DNA from: Sabethes cyaneus
Lineage: Eukaryota; Arthropoda; Insecta; Diptera; Culicidae
NCBI RefSeq assembly: GCF_943734655.1
Contig: NC_071354.1
Location: 36,791,347-36,855,346 of the forward strand
DNA length: 64,000 bases
Reading direction: 5' to 3'
Shown: positions 9,483 to 19,681 of the stretch, piece by piece
Numbering within the stretch: the stretch's first letter is position 1
How the letters are laid out: every line of letters begins with the position of its first letter
Made by a program: the position numbers and the translations under genes
Notes under the pieces: generated by a model
Databases searched by the model: none
What the model was told of the DNA's origin: nothing
What the model saw: the letters and a program-made list of their open reading frames with translations, nothing else

Positions 9483-9586
9483 GTGAATTTTTTTCTGTTT
9501 AAGGAAAAATGTACCAGCTTATAGTTTTGTCCCGAGAAACCCCTATCTTGGTTAGCCATTTGACTTTCCTACTTTTCGTACCACAG

Positions 9587-9877
9587 TTCTACCGCAAATT
9601 GTTCCGTTCGATTTTGGAGAAGAAGCAATCAACGCAATGGATATGGTTTCGGCGTATTGTTCGGTGAATAAAGGGGATTTACCACTGCAGATTAGATGGA
9701 GCAGAAACAATCAACCGATCGACGGTACCAGCGAGGGTATCTCGGTCAGTCGAACCAATCAACGGATTAGTGTACTGAGCATAGAATCTGTGCGGGATTT
9801 TCAAAGCGGCAATTATACCTGTACCGCGGAAAACAAAGCTGGACGAGTTCAACATACCGCGCTGCTAGCGGTCAACG
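9587..9877 (+). CDS. Dscam1: Dscam1 exon 10 variant 2 (Ig7)
   Basis: 291 nt, acceptor ACCACAG, donor GTTAGC. It opens LPQIVPFDFGEEAINAMD and carries YCSVNKGDLPLQIRW and SGNYTCTAENKAG. It has an unusual C-C' segment (SRNNQPIDGTSEG) instead of LFNG. The gap to variant 3 is only 33 nt. Subfamily A. Confidence 0.94.
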
Positions 9878-9910
9878 GTTAGCAATTAGATGATACCATT
9901 TTTTCCTTAG

Positions 9911-10198
9911 TCCCCCCTCAGATTGTCCCGTTCGACTTCGGCGAAGAGTCAGTATTCGCTATGGATATGGTTTCGGCAACTTGTACGGTCAACAAAGGCG
10001 ACCTCCCGTTGGAAATAACCTGGCTTCAGAATGGAAAACGAGTCTATTCGAATGATGGCATATCCGTTAGCAGACCGAATCAACGTCTCAGTACTCTTAG
10101 CATTGAATCCGTTCGAGGAAGGCACAGTGGAAACTATACTTGCACGGCAGCAAATCACGCTGGAAGCGTGGAATATTCTTCACCTCTCTTAGTCAATG
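9911..10198 (+). CDS. Dscam1: Dscam1 exon 10 variant 3 (Ig7)
   Basis: 288 nt, acceptor TTCCTTAG, donor GTTAGA. It opens PPQIVPFDFGEESVFAMD, with TCTVNKGDLPLEITW and SGNYTCTAANHAG. The codon after the donor boundary is a stop if the exon reads through. The gap to variant 4 is 43 nt. Subfamily A. Confidence 0.94.
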
Positions 10199-10241
10199 GT
10201 TAGACTTTTTTTGAAATACGTTTTCCCCTTTTCCGATCCAG

Positions 10242-10529
10242 TTTTACCGCAAATCGTCCCGTTCGAATTTGGTAGTGAGGAGATTTTTGCTATGGATACT
10301 GTGTCAGCTTCCTGCACGGTTAGTAAGGGGGATGTCCCGGTTGACATCTACTGGCTGTTCAACGATCGTCGAGTAGGCTCTAACGATGGTGTTTTGATAA
10401 CTAGACAAACGCAGCGTACCAGTTTTCTGACGATAGAATCAGTACGGGATCGTCACAGTGGCAACTATAGTTGTGTCGCGGAGAATCGTGCCGGCGCAGT
10501 AACTCATACTGCTACGCTGTTTGTCAATG
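10242..10529 (+). CDS. Dscam1: Dscam1 exon 10 variant 4 (Ig7)
   Basis: 288 nt, acceptor ATCCAG, donor GTTAGA. It opens LPQIVPFEFGSEEIFAMD, with SCTVSKGDVPVDIYWLFND and SGNYSCVAENRAG. The FGSE variant of the A'-strand motif is shared with variants 5 and 6. The gap to variant 5 is 46 nt. Confidence 0.94.
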
Positions 10530-10575
10530 GTTAGAGCTAATATAGTTTTTTAAACTTTTCGTTTTTTTACGTCAG

Positions 10576-10863
10576 TCCTTCCCCAAATTCTGCCCTTCGA
10601 CTTCGGTAGCGATACTATTTTTGCCAAAGATATGGTAACATCGTCGTGTACGGTCAATAAAGGAGACTTTCCGATTGACATTTATTGGAAGTTTAACGGT
10701 CGTATGATTGCTTCCGAGAATGGTATCACCGTCAGCCGGACCAATCAGCGGATGAGCGTTTTGACGATTGATTCCGTGCGTGATCGGGACGCAGGAAACT
10801 ACACATGTGTTGCTCAGAACAAGGCCGGACAGGTTGAGCTGTCGGCTGTGCTAGCAGTTAATG
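10576..10863 (+). CDS. Dscam1: Dscam1 exon 10 variant 5 (Ig7)
   Basis: 288 nt, acceptor ACGTCAG, donor GTTAGA. It opens LPQILPFDFGSDTIFAKD, with SCTVNKGDFPIDIYWKFNG and AGNYTCVAQNKAG, and ends AVNG. Subfamily A. Confidence 0.94.
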
Positions 10864-10924
10864 GTTAGATATTCATCTTAAAATGTACATTTTATTTCCA
10901 TTTCCCATTCGCATCCCGAACCAG

Positions 10925-11212
10925 TTCTGCCGCAGATAGCTCCTTTCGATTTTGGTAGTGAATCTATCAATGCACTGGATACGGTTTCGGTCTATTGTAC
11001 AGTTGGAAAGGGTGATTTACCGATCGAAATTGTGTGGTTCCTCAACGGAAGAAGGCTATTCACTAGCGATGGCATTTCCATTAACCGATTAAACCAACGT
11101 CTTAGTGTTGTCAGCATAGAATCAGTAAGAGATCGGCACAGCGGAAACTATACCTGTTCGGCGGTCAATGCCGCTGGAAGTGTTCAGCAGTCAGCGGAGC
11201 TGTTAGTCAATG
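10925..11212 (+). CDS. Dscam1: Dscam1 exon 10 variant 6 (Ig7)
   Basis: 288 nt, acceptor AACCAG, donor GTTAGC. It opens LPQIAPFDFGSESINALD, with YCTVGKGDLPIEIVWFLNG and SGNYTCSAVNAAG, and ends LVNG. It is the last member of subfamily A; variants from here on end in VIG or VMG. Confidence 0.94.
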
Positions 11213-11263
11213 GTTAGCAATCTTATACGTGTTTTTTTATTACCATTTACCGCATTCCCCAAG

Positions 11264-11551
11264 TCCAACCATCCGTTTTTCCGTTCGACTTTGGAGAAGA
11301 GCCTGTTGACCTGATGAACACGGTATCGATAAATTGCGTAGTCTCCAAGGGCGATATACCGATCATGATCGAATGGTTGTTCAATGGCGATAGGATTACA
11401 ACCAACGATGGTGTTCTAATAACTAGGAACGGTCAAAAAATTAGCTTTCTGTCGATTGAATCCGTCCAGCCACGACATGCTGGAAACTACACGTGCGTAG
11501 CACGTAACAAAGCTGGCGAATCACGACACACGTCTGAACTGCAAGTTATTG
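11264..11551 (+). CDS. Dscam1: Dscam1 exon 10 variant 7 (Ig7)
   Basis: 288 nt, acceptor CCCCAAG, donor GTAACT. It opens QPSVFPFDFGEEPVDLMN, with NCVVSKGDIPIMIEWLFNG and AGNYTCVARNKAG. It is the first of subfamily B (variants 7-20), marked by QPRHAGNY and a C-terminal VIG or VMG. The 177-nt intron after it holds no exon. Confidence 0.94.
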
Positions 11552-11728
11552 GTAACTGATCGAAAGAAACCTTTCAACCTTATAGTCTAGATCCCTGGCA
11601 CAAGTAGCTGCTGTTTAAAGCATCCTTGCAAATCCTGGTCCATAACCTTTTCCGTCATCATTTATTGTCGCGTGGATAAGCCCCACTATCCATTCAAACT
11701 GATGTTGTGTTTCGACTTTTCCCGGAAG

Positions 11729-12016
11729 TTCTCCCGATGATATTTCCGTTCGACTTCGGTGAGGATCCTGTCGATACTTTGGACACCGTTTCCGTAAATT
11801 GCGTCATATCCAAGGGGGACACCCCGATCGAAATAGTATGGCTGCTCAATGGTCACCGGATCGCGAGTAACGATGGAATTTCGATCAGCAAAATGGGTCC
11901 CAAGATGAGCACCCTGTACATCGAATCGATTCGACCGCGTCACGCAGGAAACTACAGCTGCGTAGCTCGCAACAACGCCGGCCAGGGCGAGCATCATTCC
12001 GAGCTGAAAGTGATGG
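11729..12016 (+). CDS. Dscam1: Dscam1 exon 10 variant 8 (Ig7)
   Basis: 288 nt, acceptor TCCCGGAAG (poor pyrimidine tract), donor GTAATT. It opens LPMIFPFDFGEDPVDTLD, with NCVISKGDTPIEIVWLLNG and AGNYSCVARNNAG. The upstream ATG of the open frame is intronic. Subfamily B. Confidence 0.93.
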
Positions 12017-12143
12017 GTAATTGGTTCGTCTGCACGCTCGTGGTGGTCCGTGTAAAAGCTTCGCTTCGCTTTGTAAATATTGTGCGCGCGCTTTCTTATT
12101 ACCATACTACTGTTTTTCATCTCCGTCCTCCTTGTATGTACAG

Positions 12144-12434
12144 TTCCACCGACAATCCTTGCTTTCGACTTTGGGGAGGAGCCAGTCGATACGCTCAGTA
12201 TGGCTACGATAAATTGTGCGGTAACGAAGGGTGACTTACCTATTTCGATTAGCTGGATGTTCAACGGGCAACCCCTTCAAAGTGGATACGACAATGTTTT
12301 AGTGACAAAAAGTGGCCAGAGAATCAGTATGCTTTCGATCGAATCCGTACGACCGGAGCACGCCGGTAACTACAGTTGTATTGCGCGCAATCGAGCCGGA
12401 GAAGTGGGACATTCTTCGGAATTACGAATTATCG
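12144..12434 (+). CDS. Dscam1: Dscam1 exon 10 variant 9 (Ig7)
   Basis: 291 nt, acceptor TGTACAG, donor GTAGTA. It opens PPTILAFDFGEEPVDTLS, with NCAVTKGDLPISISWMFNG and AGNYSCIARNRAG. It has one extra codon in the C'-E region (LQSGYDNVLVTK). Subfamily B. Confidence 0.93.
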
Positions 12435-12498
12435 GTAGTACATTATTTAGATGATTTAAAACTTTCTTTTCCTTTCCCGAATCGTTCCCCCCAACTAG

Positions 12499-12786
12499 CC
12501 ATTCCGTTGATCATGCCATTTGAGTTCGGCGACGAACCGTTCGATTCGTCCAGTACCGTGTCCGTGCAATGTGTGATTAGTAAAGGGGACATCCCAATTG
12601 ACATTGCTTGGTTGTTCAACGGTCGTATGATTGACAGTAGCGATGGGATTGTTATCTCCAAAATGGGTCAAAAAATGAGTACAATGTACATTGAAGCGAT
12701 ACGATCCAAGCATGCCGGAAACTACACGTGTCGCGCTAGCAACGCGGCAGGAACCGCAGAACACAGTTCCGAGCTCAAAGTAATCG
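12499..12786 (+). CDS. Dscam1: Dscam1 exon 10 variant 10 (Ig7)
   Basis: 288 nt, acceptor CCAACTAG, donor GTAAAC. Its first codon becomes Ala instead of Val, then IPLIMPFEFGDEPFDSSS, QCVISKGDIPIDIAWLFNG and AGNYTCRASNAAG. Subfamily B. The gap to variant 11 is 53 nt. Confidence 0.94.
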
Positions 12787-12839
12787 GTAAACAACTAACG
12801 TACCTATTAATTTTTCAATTTGATTCGTCCTATCCAAAG

Positions 12840-13127
12840 TGATTCCTATCATACTTCCCTTCGACTTCGGTGAGGAGGCTTTCGACAGTGGTAGCACAGC
12901 ATCCGTGAGCTGTATCGTTACGAAGGGCGATACACCGATCGACGTGAGCTGGTTGTTCAATGGCAGGCGAATCGATTCCAACGACGGAATTCTTATCACG
13001 CGAGGCGGCGGAAAAATCAGTATGCTCTCGATCGAATCGGTTCACTCTAGGCACGCGGGCAACTACACTTGCCACGCGAAAAACAAAGCGGGGAGTGTTG
13101 AACATTCCACCGAACTTCAGGTTATGG
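12840..13127 (+). CDS. Dscam1: Dscam1 exon 10 variant 11 (Ig7)
   Basis: 288 nt, acceptor ATCCAAAG, donor GTAAAA. It opens IPIILPFDFGEEAFDSGS, with SCIVTKGDTPIDVSWLFNG and AGNYTCHAKNKAG. Variants 11, 12 and 13 share GSTASVSCIVTKGD and VHSRHAGNYTC and form a recent triplet. The gap to variant 12 is 47 nt. Confidence 0.95.
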
Positions 13128-13174
13128 GTAAAAGACGTGTACCTAATATTTGCTAATTTTTTTTCTCCCAAAAG

Positions 13175-13462
13175 TCCTTCCCCAAATCCTACCGTTTGAA
13201 TTCGGTGAAGAAGCATTCGACAGTGGAAGTACTGCTTCGGTCAGTTGTATTGTAACGAAGGGGGATGTTCCTATCGAGATTACTTGGTTGGTCAATGGTC
13301 GCAGGATCTATACAAGTGATGGCGTTATGATTAGCAAAAGCGGGCAGAAAATTTCAATTCTGTCAATCGAGGCGGTTCATTCGCGGCATGCAGGGAATTA
13401 TACCTGCCTAGCTAGCAACAACGCTGGCAACAGTGAACATACGGCCGAACTGCAAGTGATGG
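13175..13462 (+). CDS. Dscam1: Dscam1 exon 10 variant 12 (Ig7)
   Basis: 288 nt, acceptor CCCAAAAG, donor GTAATC. It opens LPQILPFEFGEEAFDSGS, with SCIVTKGDVPIEITWLVNG and AGNYTCLASNNAG. Second of the 11-13 triplet. The 234-nt intron after it contains a small hairpin (AACCCCTGGGGTT) and no exon. Confidence 0.94.
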
Positions 13463-13696
13463 GTAATCTTGTGCACTACTAGAATGTAATATGTTTTACT
13501 TCCCTGCATCCTATTCCTATACCTCCTAATGGTTCCTGAAATTCAATAGCTTGATTCCGTACTAGCTTGAAGAGTGATCGTCGAGAATCTTATCCTCAAC
13601 CGTGGCGAACAAAAAAGTTTCCTACAGAACCCCTGGGGTTCTTCGCACAGAAATGCCTTCTTCATATTTTATTTTTGCATTTTATCCAAAAAAAAG

Positions 13697-13984
13697 TTGT
13701 GCCCATCATCCTTCCCTTTGAGTTTGGCGAGGAAGCTTTCGATACCGGCAGTACCGCCTCGGTGAGCTGTATCGTAACGAAAGGCGATACCCCGATCGAT
13801 ATCAGCTGGTTATTCAACGGACGGCGTATTGTGTCGAACGATGGAATCCTCATCTCGAAGAGCGGTCACAAAGTTAGCATGTTGACCATCGAATCAGTCC
13901 ATTCGCGCCACGCAGGAAATTACACCTGTCATGCGGCGAATCGCGCCGGAGCGGTTGAGCATAGTTCGACGCTACAAGTTATGG
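13697..13984 (+). CDS. Dscam1: Dscam1 exon 10 variant 13 (Ig7)
   Basis: 288 nt, acceptor CCAAAAAAAAG, donor GTATGG. It opens VPIILPFEFGEEAFDTGS, with SCIVTKGDTPIDISWLFNG and AGNYTCHAANRAG. Third of the 11-13 triplet. Its acceptor is preceded by A-rich rather than pyrimidine-rich bases. Confidence 0.93.
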
Positions 13985-14113
13985 GTATGGGTGTATTTAG
14001 TTTTTAAGCTTTTTTTTTTCTTTTCATCCTTACCAAGTCCTAGGTCACTTCGAGTATATTCCATAGAGTAGTTGTAATTTAGATTTTACAGCTTATTATT
14101 TGTGTTCCTTTAG

Positions 14114-14401
14114 TCATCCCATCGATTATGCCGTTCGAATTCGGGGAAGAACCGTTCGATATGCTAACGACTACTACAGTGAGCTGTGCGGTGATCAAGG
14201 GTGATGCACCGATCGAGATCAATTGGATGTTCAACGGGCAGGATATCTTCTCGAACGATGGGGTAACGATTACGAAGTCGGGTCAAAAAATGAGCATACT
14301 TTACATAGAATCGGTCCAGCCGCGTCACGCCGGCAACTACAGCTGCGTAGCGAGGAACAAGGCCGGATTCGTAGAGCACAGTTCCGAGTTGAAAGTTATA
14401 G
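14114..14401 (+). CDS. Dscam1: Dscam1 exon 10 variant 14 (Ig7)
   Basis: 288 nt, acceptor TTCCTTTAG, donor GTTAGA. It opens IPSIMPFEFGEEPFDMLT, with SCAVIKGDAPIEINWMFNG and AGNYSCVARNKAGFVEHSS. Closest to variant 15 (shared INWMFNG and AGFVEH). Confidence 0.94.
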
Positions 14402-14532
14402 GTTAGAAATTATGCGCAACTGTTTTTGTTCTTTTTTCCTTGTCCATAACTGTTCCTTTGATCCGGGGTTCGCCTATTGTTCAGAGTCTAAGTTAGAGTT
14501 TTGCTACAAGATGTTTTGTTCGCTTTTTCAAG

Positions 14533-14820
14533 TTCCGCCAATTCTGCTGCCGTTCGAGTTCGGTGAAGAACCGGCAGATATGGCAAGTACAACGATGGTG
14601 AGCTGTGCTGTAGCTAAAGGAGACACTCCCGTTGAAATAAACTGGATGTTCAACGGTAGTACTATCCATACAAATGACGGAATTTTAATTACCAAGGGTG
14701 GTCAGAAGATCAGCATGCTTTCAATCGAATCAGTCCAACCGAGGCATGCCGGAAATTACACGTGCGTTGCCCGCAACCGCGCAGGATTCGTCGAGCACAC
14801 GTCCGAACTAAAAGTTATTG
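14533..14820 (+). CDS. Dscam1: Dscam1 exon 10 variant 15 (Ig7)
   Basis: 288 nt, acceptor TTTTTCAAG, donor GTAATC. It opens PPILLPFEFGEEPADMAS, with SCAVAKGDTPVEINWMFNG and AGNYTCVARNRAGFVEHTS. Sister of variant 14. Confidence 0.94.
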
Positions 14821-14920
14821 GTAATCGCTATTTGTGTGTAATATATACAAGAAAAAGCCATTTATATCCCACATTCCTGAATCCAATTGTTCACTTTTGA
14901 CCGATTAATTCCACTCGTAG

Positions 14921-15208
14921 TAACTCCGGTGATGATTCCCTTCGAATTCGGGGATGAACCTTACGACAGCATGAGCTCGACAATGGTCAGCTGCGGCGTT
15001 ACCAAAGGGGATACACCTATTTCGATATTTTGGTTGTTTAACGGAAGTCCTCTGTCGGCAGACGATGGAATTTTGATCACCAAAAGTGGTCAAAAAATCA
15101 GCATGCTATCGATTGAGGCAGTGCAATCGAAACATGCGGGAAACTACACCTGTGTGGCACGTAACCGTGCTGGACAAGTGTCGTACAGCTCGGAGTTGAA
15201 GGTTATCG
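14921..15208 (+). CDS. Dscam1: Dscam1 exon 10 variant 16 (Ig7)
   Basis: 288 nt, acceptor CACTCGTAG, donor GTAAGC. It opens TPVMIPFEFGDEPYDSMS, with SCGVTKGDTPISIFWLFNG and AGNYTCVARNRAG. Its donor GTAAGC is one of the strongest of the array. Confidence 0.94.
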
Positions 15209-15271
15209 GTAAGCCTAATAGTAATATAATCTATTTTACTTTTTATTTCCCCATGCATTCTATCATCAAAG

Positions 15272-15559
15272 TTATTCCAATTATTCTACCCTTCGAATTC
15301 GGCGAAAATCCCTTCGACATCTATAGTACTACGACTGTTGCATGCACCGTTACCAAAGGGGATGCACCGATAGAACTTTTCTGGCTGTTCAACGATCACA
15401 GACTTCGAACGGGCGATGGAATATTGATTACCAATAATAATCAAAAACTAAGTATGCTTTTCATCGAATCCGTACAGCCTCGACACGCCGGGAATTACAC
15501 GTGCATTGCGAAAAACCGCGCTGGACAAATTCAGCACTCATCCGAACTTAAAGTCATGG
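15272..15559 (+). CDS. Dscam1: Dscam1 exon 10 variant 17 (Ig7)
   Basis: 288 nt, acceptor ATCAAAG, donor GTTAGC. It opens IPIILPFEFGENPFDIYS, with ACTVTKGDAPIELFWLFND and AGNYTCIAKNRAG. Variants 17-20 share PFDIYS(T/A)TT and the RL..GDGI motif and form a recent quartet. Confidence 0.94.
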
Positions 15560-15611
15560 GTTAGCAACTTTTCTGTATTCCACACTTTATTTTCCTCTCC
15601 TTATACACCAG

Positions 15612-15899
15612 TTGTCCCGGTCATCATGCCTTTCGAATTCGGCGAGGACCCTTTCGATATCTATAGCACTACGACGGTAACCTGCGCAGTAACTAAAGGA
15701 GACGCTCCAATCGAGATCATTTGGTTGTTTAATCAGCATCGACTGACAACGGGAGATGGTATTCTTATTACTCCCAGTGGTCAACGTATCAGTATGTTGT
15801 CGATAGAATTCGTCCAGCCACGGCACGCCGGAAACTACACCTGCATTGCTAAGAACAAAGCCGGACAAGCGACACATTCTTCCAAACTGATTGTTATGG
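15612..15899 (+). CDS. Dscam1: Dscam1 exon 10 variant 18 (Ig7)
   Basis: 288 nt, acceptor TACACCAG, donor GTGTGA. It opens VPVIMPFEFGEDPFDIYS, with TCAVTKGDAPIEIIWLFNQ and AGNYTCIAKNKAG. The gap from variant 17 is 52 nt. Member of the 17-20 quartet. Confidence 0.94.
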
Positions 15900-15973
15900 G
15901 TGTGATGATTAAATATGTAGTTAACCCCTTTTCCGCTTTTTTTCGATTCCTTTCCTGGTCCCAACGAATCTAG

Positions 15974-16261
15974 TTCTACCAATTATAATGCCTTTCGAGT
16001 TCGGTGAGGAACCATTCGATATCTACAGTACGACAACGATTAGCTGTGCCGTAACCAAGGGTGATGGTCCAATCGAAATCGTGTGGCTGTTCAATCAGCA
16101 CCGACTGCGCAGCGGCGATGGTATCCTGATTACATCGAGCGGACAGCGGATAAGTATCCTCTCGATTGAGTCCGTACAACCGAGGCATGCGGGAAATTAC
16201 ACTTGCTTCGCTAAAAATAAAGCCGGAAAGACCGAGCACTCGTCCGAGTTGAAAGTGATGG
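15974..16261 (+). CDS. Dscam1: Dscam1 exon 10 variant 19 (Ig7)
   Basis: 288 nt, acceptor CGAATCTAG, donor GTGTGA. It opens LPIIMPFEFGEEPFDIYS, with SCAVTKGDGPIEIVWLFNQ and AGNYTCFAKNKAG. It shares its GGGTGTGA donor context with variant 18, a mark of recent duplication. Confidence 0.94.
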
Positions 16262-16423
16262 GTGTGATTTTTTTCTGTCAAATATTTTTGTTTTTATTGT
16301 GCTGATTATTTCCTACCACTCCACCTGAAATCTGCTTTAGGACGTGACTTTCGAAGCAGTCGTTCAATGTCTACTCTAGGAATCAGTTGTTTGGCTGAAA
16401 AACTCATGTTCCGTTTTGTTCAG

Positions 16424-16711
16424 TTTCTCCAATTGTACTTCCGTTTGAATTCGGCGAAGAACCATTCGACATCTACAGCGCGACAACAGTAAGCTGTGCC
16501 GTTACCAAGGGTGATCTTCCGATTGATGTCAAGTGGTTGTTTAACGGACATCATCTGAGGAGCGGTGATGGTATCCAAATTACTAGCAGTGGTTACAGAA
16601 TTAGCATACTATCCATTGAATCTGTTCAGCCAAGGCACGCTGGAAACTATAGCTGTATTGCTAAGAATAATGCCGGTGAAACTCAGCACGATGCTGAACT
16701 GAAAGTTATGG
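16424..16711 (+). CDS. Dscam1: Dscam1 exon 10 variant 20 (Ig7)
   Basis: 288 nt, acceptor TTTTGTTCAG, donor GTAATG. It opens SPIVLPFEFGEEPFDIYS, with SCAVTKGDLPIDVKWLFNG and AGNYSCIAKNNAG. Last member of subfamily B; a 2.6 kb transposon-filled gap follows. Confidence 0.94.
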
Positions 16712-16927
16712 GTAATGCGTTTTTTTTGTTTAGCTTTTGTTCGTAGCAGGTAAATTCCTTCCTAAGAATCCTTTCAATTTCGCTCATAATCTGCCTTTTC
16801 ATCAGTCAGTAGTTCAGCAACAAGCATGGAAAATTTCTCTATCGGCAAATTTGAACGAATAGTGCTATTTTAATTACAAAACGTGATAAAATCAACCGAA
16901 ATCGGAACCGTTGGTTAACATAACAGG

Positions 16928-17036
16928 ACCCGAGTAACATTTTGGGTTTTATTACACTCTTATGATGGCATTTAAGACCAAATTAGTCATGGAGACCGCC
17001 ATAAGAGTACAATAAAACTTACATTGTTGCTTGGGG
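16928..17036. mobile_element. MITE, ACCCAAG family, copy 1
   Basis: About 109 bp. The left half (ACCCGAGTAACATTTTGGG then TTTTATTACACTCTTATG) is the inverse of the right half (CATAAGAGTACAATAAAAC then TTACATTGTTGCTTGGGG). A second copy at 49861-49970 shares nearly the whole sequence. Hairpin-forming, noncoding. Confidence 0.8.
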
Positions 17037-17945
17037 AGTACCACAGGTTATTAATATGGGCCGGTTACTATTTATTCTCTACATCAATCATGAATGTTTT
17101 GAGGGGTCGATCAAGTAAGTGATTTTGGCGCGTTTTAGGATTGGATATTATTTGATTTTCATTAATCTGCGTGGTGCGGTCGCCCAGCTCTCGCAAATCT
17201 GACGATGAACCACCTTATATTGATTGTTAACACCTATAGAACTTAGATATGCACACCCTACGATCTAAAAAAGCCAATAACATCAACCTCCAATGTTATC
17301 AAAGTATTCGATTTCGGGTAAATTGTTTTACCAACAAGCTTAAGTCATCTGTTTTTTAAGTTATTCAGGCTGAATAGAAATAAATAACAACTAAAAAATC
17401 AGTAAATATTAATCCGCAGTTGAGAAAAGCAAATAAACAGAAGTGGTTCCACGTTGCTGCCTTGCGGAGCAGCAGATTTATTTTTAACCGAAAACGATAC
17501 ATTCGGGTAATACTTCACTTCTTAGACTCCATCGTATGAACAAGAATGTAGTCATGTGACAAATTGTTGCGATACACCGAAAATGCCACTTCCAAATCAG
17601 TGTCCAAAAACTTTCGGCACTCTAAGAAATCGACTCGTCCCATCCATGAGAAAAATCATGTAAACTTCTGTACAGCAATTCACCTGGACTTCAGTTGCTA
17701 GTTAATGGGAAAGTTGATAAAATTTACTGAGATCCCTCGTAAACCAATTAGTGTGAGGGCAATCTACACATAATTTACGTGAACGTTGCATGTAAAGTGA
17801 GGTGGATGTGAATTATCTATGTTTTCACATAAAACTGACGTGCGGATTTTTTGAGTGTATGCTCAACGCATTCGTTCTGCTGCACATTCAGAGGTATGAC
17901 TACGCCAACCGCTGCGCAATAAGCAAAAATAAGCTCGCAATCCCA

Positions 17946-18322
17946 ATCAGGGATGGTTCGATCACTTTGATTCAATTTTGATTAATTTGACAGTACCGTC
18001 TCAGCGGATCCAAATATGATCCAAAGTTATATATGGGGCGTTTGTAGAGCAAGTTATTATCTATAATTTTGCTGTATCTTTTGTAGTTACGGTGCTACGA
18101 TGCTAGTATCTTATTAGTGACTAAATTAACATTCGTTTAGTCATTGATGAGTTACTAGCATTGTAGCACCGTAACTACAAAAAATACAGCAAAACTTTGT
18201 TCAGCAAAATTGTATATAAGAACTACAAATGTCCCATATATAACTTTGTCATATTTGGCTCGGCTGAAACGGTATTGTCAAATAATTGAAAATTGACTCA
18301 AAGCGATCGAACCATGCCTGAT
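17946..18322. mobile_element. MITE, long palindrome
   Basis: About 377 bp. The terminal repeats begin ATCAGGGATGGTTCGATCAC and end GTGATC-like GCGATCGAACCATGCCTGAT. Inverted similarity continues inward through GTTATATATGGG, TTGTAGTTACGGTGCTAC and ATGCTAG, so nearly the whole element folds on itself around about 18130. Confidence 0.8.
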
Positions 18323-18670
18323 CCCAATAATTAGAAGCTGCTGGTTTGGCAATGCAAAATGCAGGGAATCGATTGGTGATAGTCCCAACTTGTGCAGACA
18401 TTGGAAAGATGTCCATTTTGCCCTATTATCCCCAAAAATCATGGCAAAAGCTAATTAAACAGTATTAAAACTTATTTGCCGCTTATGAAATGAACTCAAA
18501 TAGCTTCCACATGTTGCCAAAACATTGCAAGGAGCCATCCATTTTGCCCAATTAAGACTTCGAGCTCATTTTTGCCCAATGTGCGCTGGTTGTATTATGC
18601 ATAGCGTTCGTATTCCACCATTAAACGGACGAAATTAATCTACCGCACAAGCAATCTTTTTTAGCTAATA

Positions 18671-18891
18671 GCAAAGCAAAGCCTAGATGCTACATTCCGT
18701 TATCGAAACTTGACCTTCTGTTTTTATACGACAGACTTCGCAGCCAGCTGTTAGAGTGCAGGACAATTGCAGGGCCAGTTGCTACGATCCTATTGACTCT
18801 AACAGCCTCTCCCAGTTGAGATTCGAACATACGACGACTGGCTTATTAGGCCTACGTTATACCTCGGAGCCAACTGGGAGGCAAGGCTTTC
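18671..18891 (-). mobile_element. tRNA-related SINE with target site duplication
   Basis: Minus-strand SINE. On its own strand it starts near GGCTCCGAGGTATAACG, has a pol III B-box-like GTTCGAATCTC (about 18819-18829), a body ending TAGCATCTAGGC, and a tail of TTTGCTTTGC repeats at 18671-18681. The direct repeat TAGCTAATA flanks it at 18662-18670 and 18892-18900. A diverged second copy lies at about 38620-38755. Confidence 0.8.
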
Positions 18892-18989
18892 TAGCTAATA
18901 CCGGTGTGATTTTATAGAGTTCACCCATAAAATCACACCGGTTTAAATGTTTGGTTAACGACAAATTCTCGATAAATCTAGATATTTTG

Positions 18990-19080
18990 ACGTGCAGACG
19001 GACCGTTTATTTATCGACTTTAAGGCAGTGTATGATTCAGTCCAGCGAAATGAGGTGGATTAGACTGTGGTCATTCCGGT
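18990..19080 (+). pseudogene. Reverse transcriptase scrap
   Basis: About 90 bp encoding TDRLFIDFKAVYDSVQRNEVD before a stop; split here as LFIDFKAVYDSV, the palm motif A region of non-LTR reverse transcriptases like the one at 2790-5640. Nothing else of the element remains. Confidence 0.6.
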
Positions 19081-19300
19081 TGTCCTAAAAATCATTTATG
19101 TTAATAGCGGAGATGCAGAAGGTATCTTTAGATCTCTCAAGTGGCAGGCTACGAGAAGTAGACTAACTATACGCTTAGATTCGCATAGTTCGGAAGGTCA
19201 TGGGGTAGTGGTGTTGCGAATGTAAATTTTAATAGCTGAGAACTAGAACCTGAGCTTTAGAATTACGTGTTAACTAAGAGACTCTCCTCCCGTATCATAG

Positions 19301-19591
19301 TTCCACCGTCGATTACACCCTTCAGCTTTGGAGAGGAAACACTGAACTCGGGTGAAAGTACAGCCATACAGTGCATGGTGTTTAAGGGCGATGCTCCGTT
19401 GGAGATCAGATGGTACTTCAATGGTAATCTTTTGCCTTCCAACGAAAATGGTGTCATCATTGCACGCATGACCGAGCGTTTAAGTTCGTTAAGCATAGAT
19501 TTGGTAAATTACCGGCATCGAGGAGTGTATGAATGTCGGGCAAAGAATAAAGCCGGTGAAGCAACTCAATCATCTGAACTGGTTATCAATG
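19301..19591 (+). CDS. Dscam1: Dscam1 exon 10 variant 21 (Ig7)
   Basis: 291 nt, acceptor ATCATAG, donor GTATAT. It opens PPSITPFSFGEETLNSGE, with QCMVFKGDAPLEIRWYFNG and the distinct F-strand RGVYECRAKNKAG. It lacks the NYT sequon usual in the array. Subfamily C with variant 22. Confidence 0.94.
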
Positions 19592-19681
19592 GTATATCAT
19601 ATTGAGTAAATTTAGTGCTGTTCTTCATGTCACCCTTATTCCCTTCCTAACCTGTCTCTGAATTTCTCCCTTTAACTGCAG

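Larger units (their letters stand above)
16712..19300 (+). other. 2.6 kb transposon-filled gap inside the exon-10 array
   Basis: By far the longest intron in the array (others are 33-234 nt). It holds the MITE copies at 16928-17036 and 17946-18322, a SINE at 18671-18891, and a reverse-transcriptase scrap near 19000. No Ig7-like exon, intact or broken, is seen in any frame. It falls exactly where subfamily B ends and subfamily C starts. Confidence 0.75.

Noticed and set aside
11686..12264. 192-codon antisense open frame over Ig7 variants 8 and 9
   Set aside because: It mirrors the constrained codons of the sense exons; similar antisense frames recur over most Ig7 variants, as expected of shadows.
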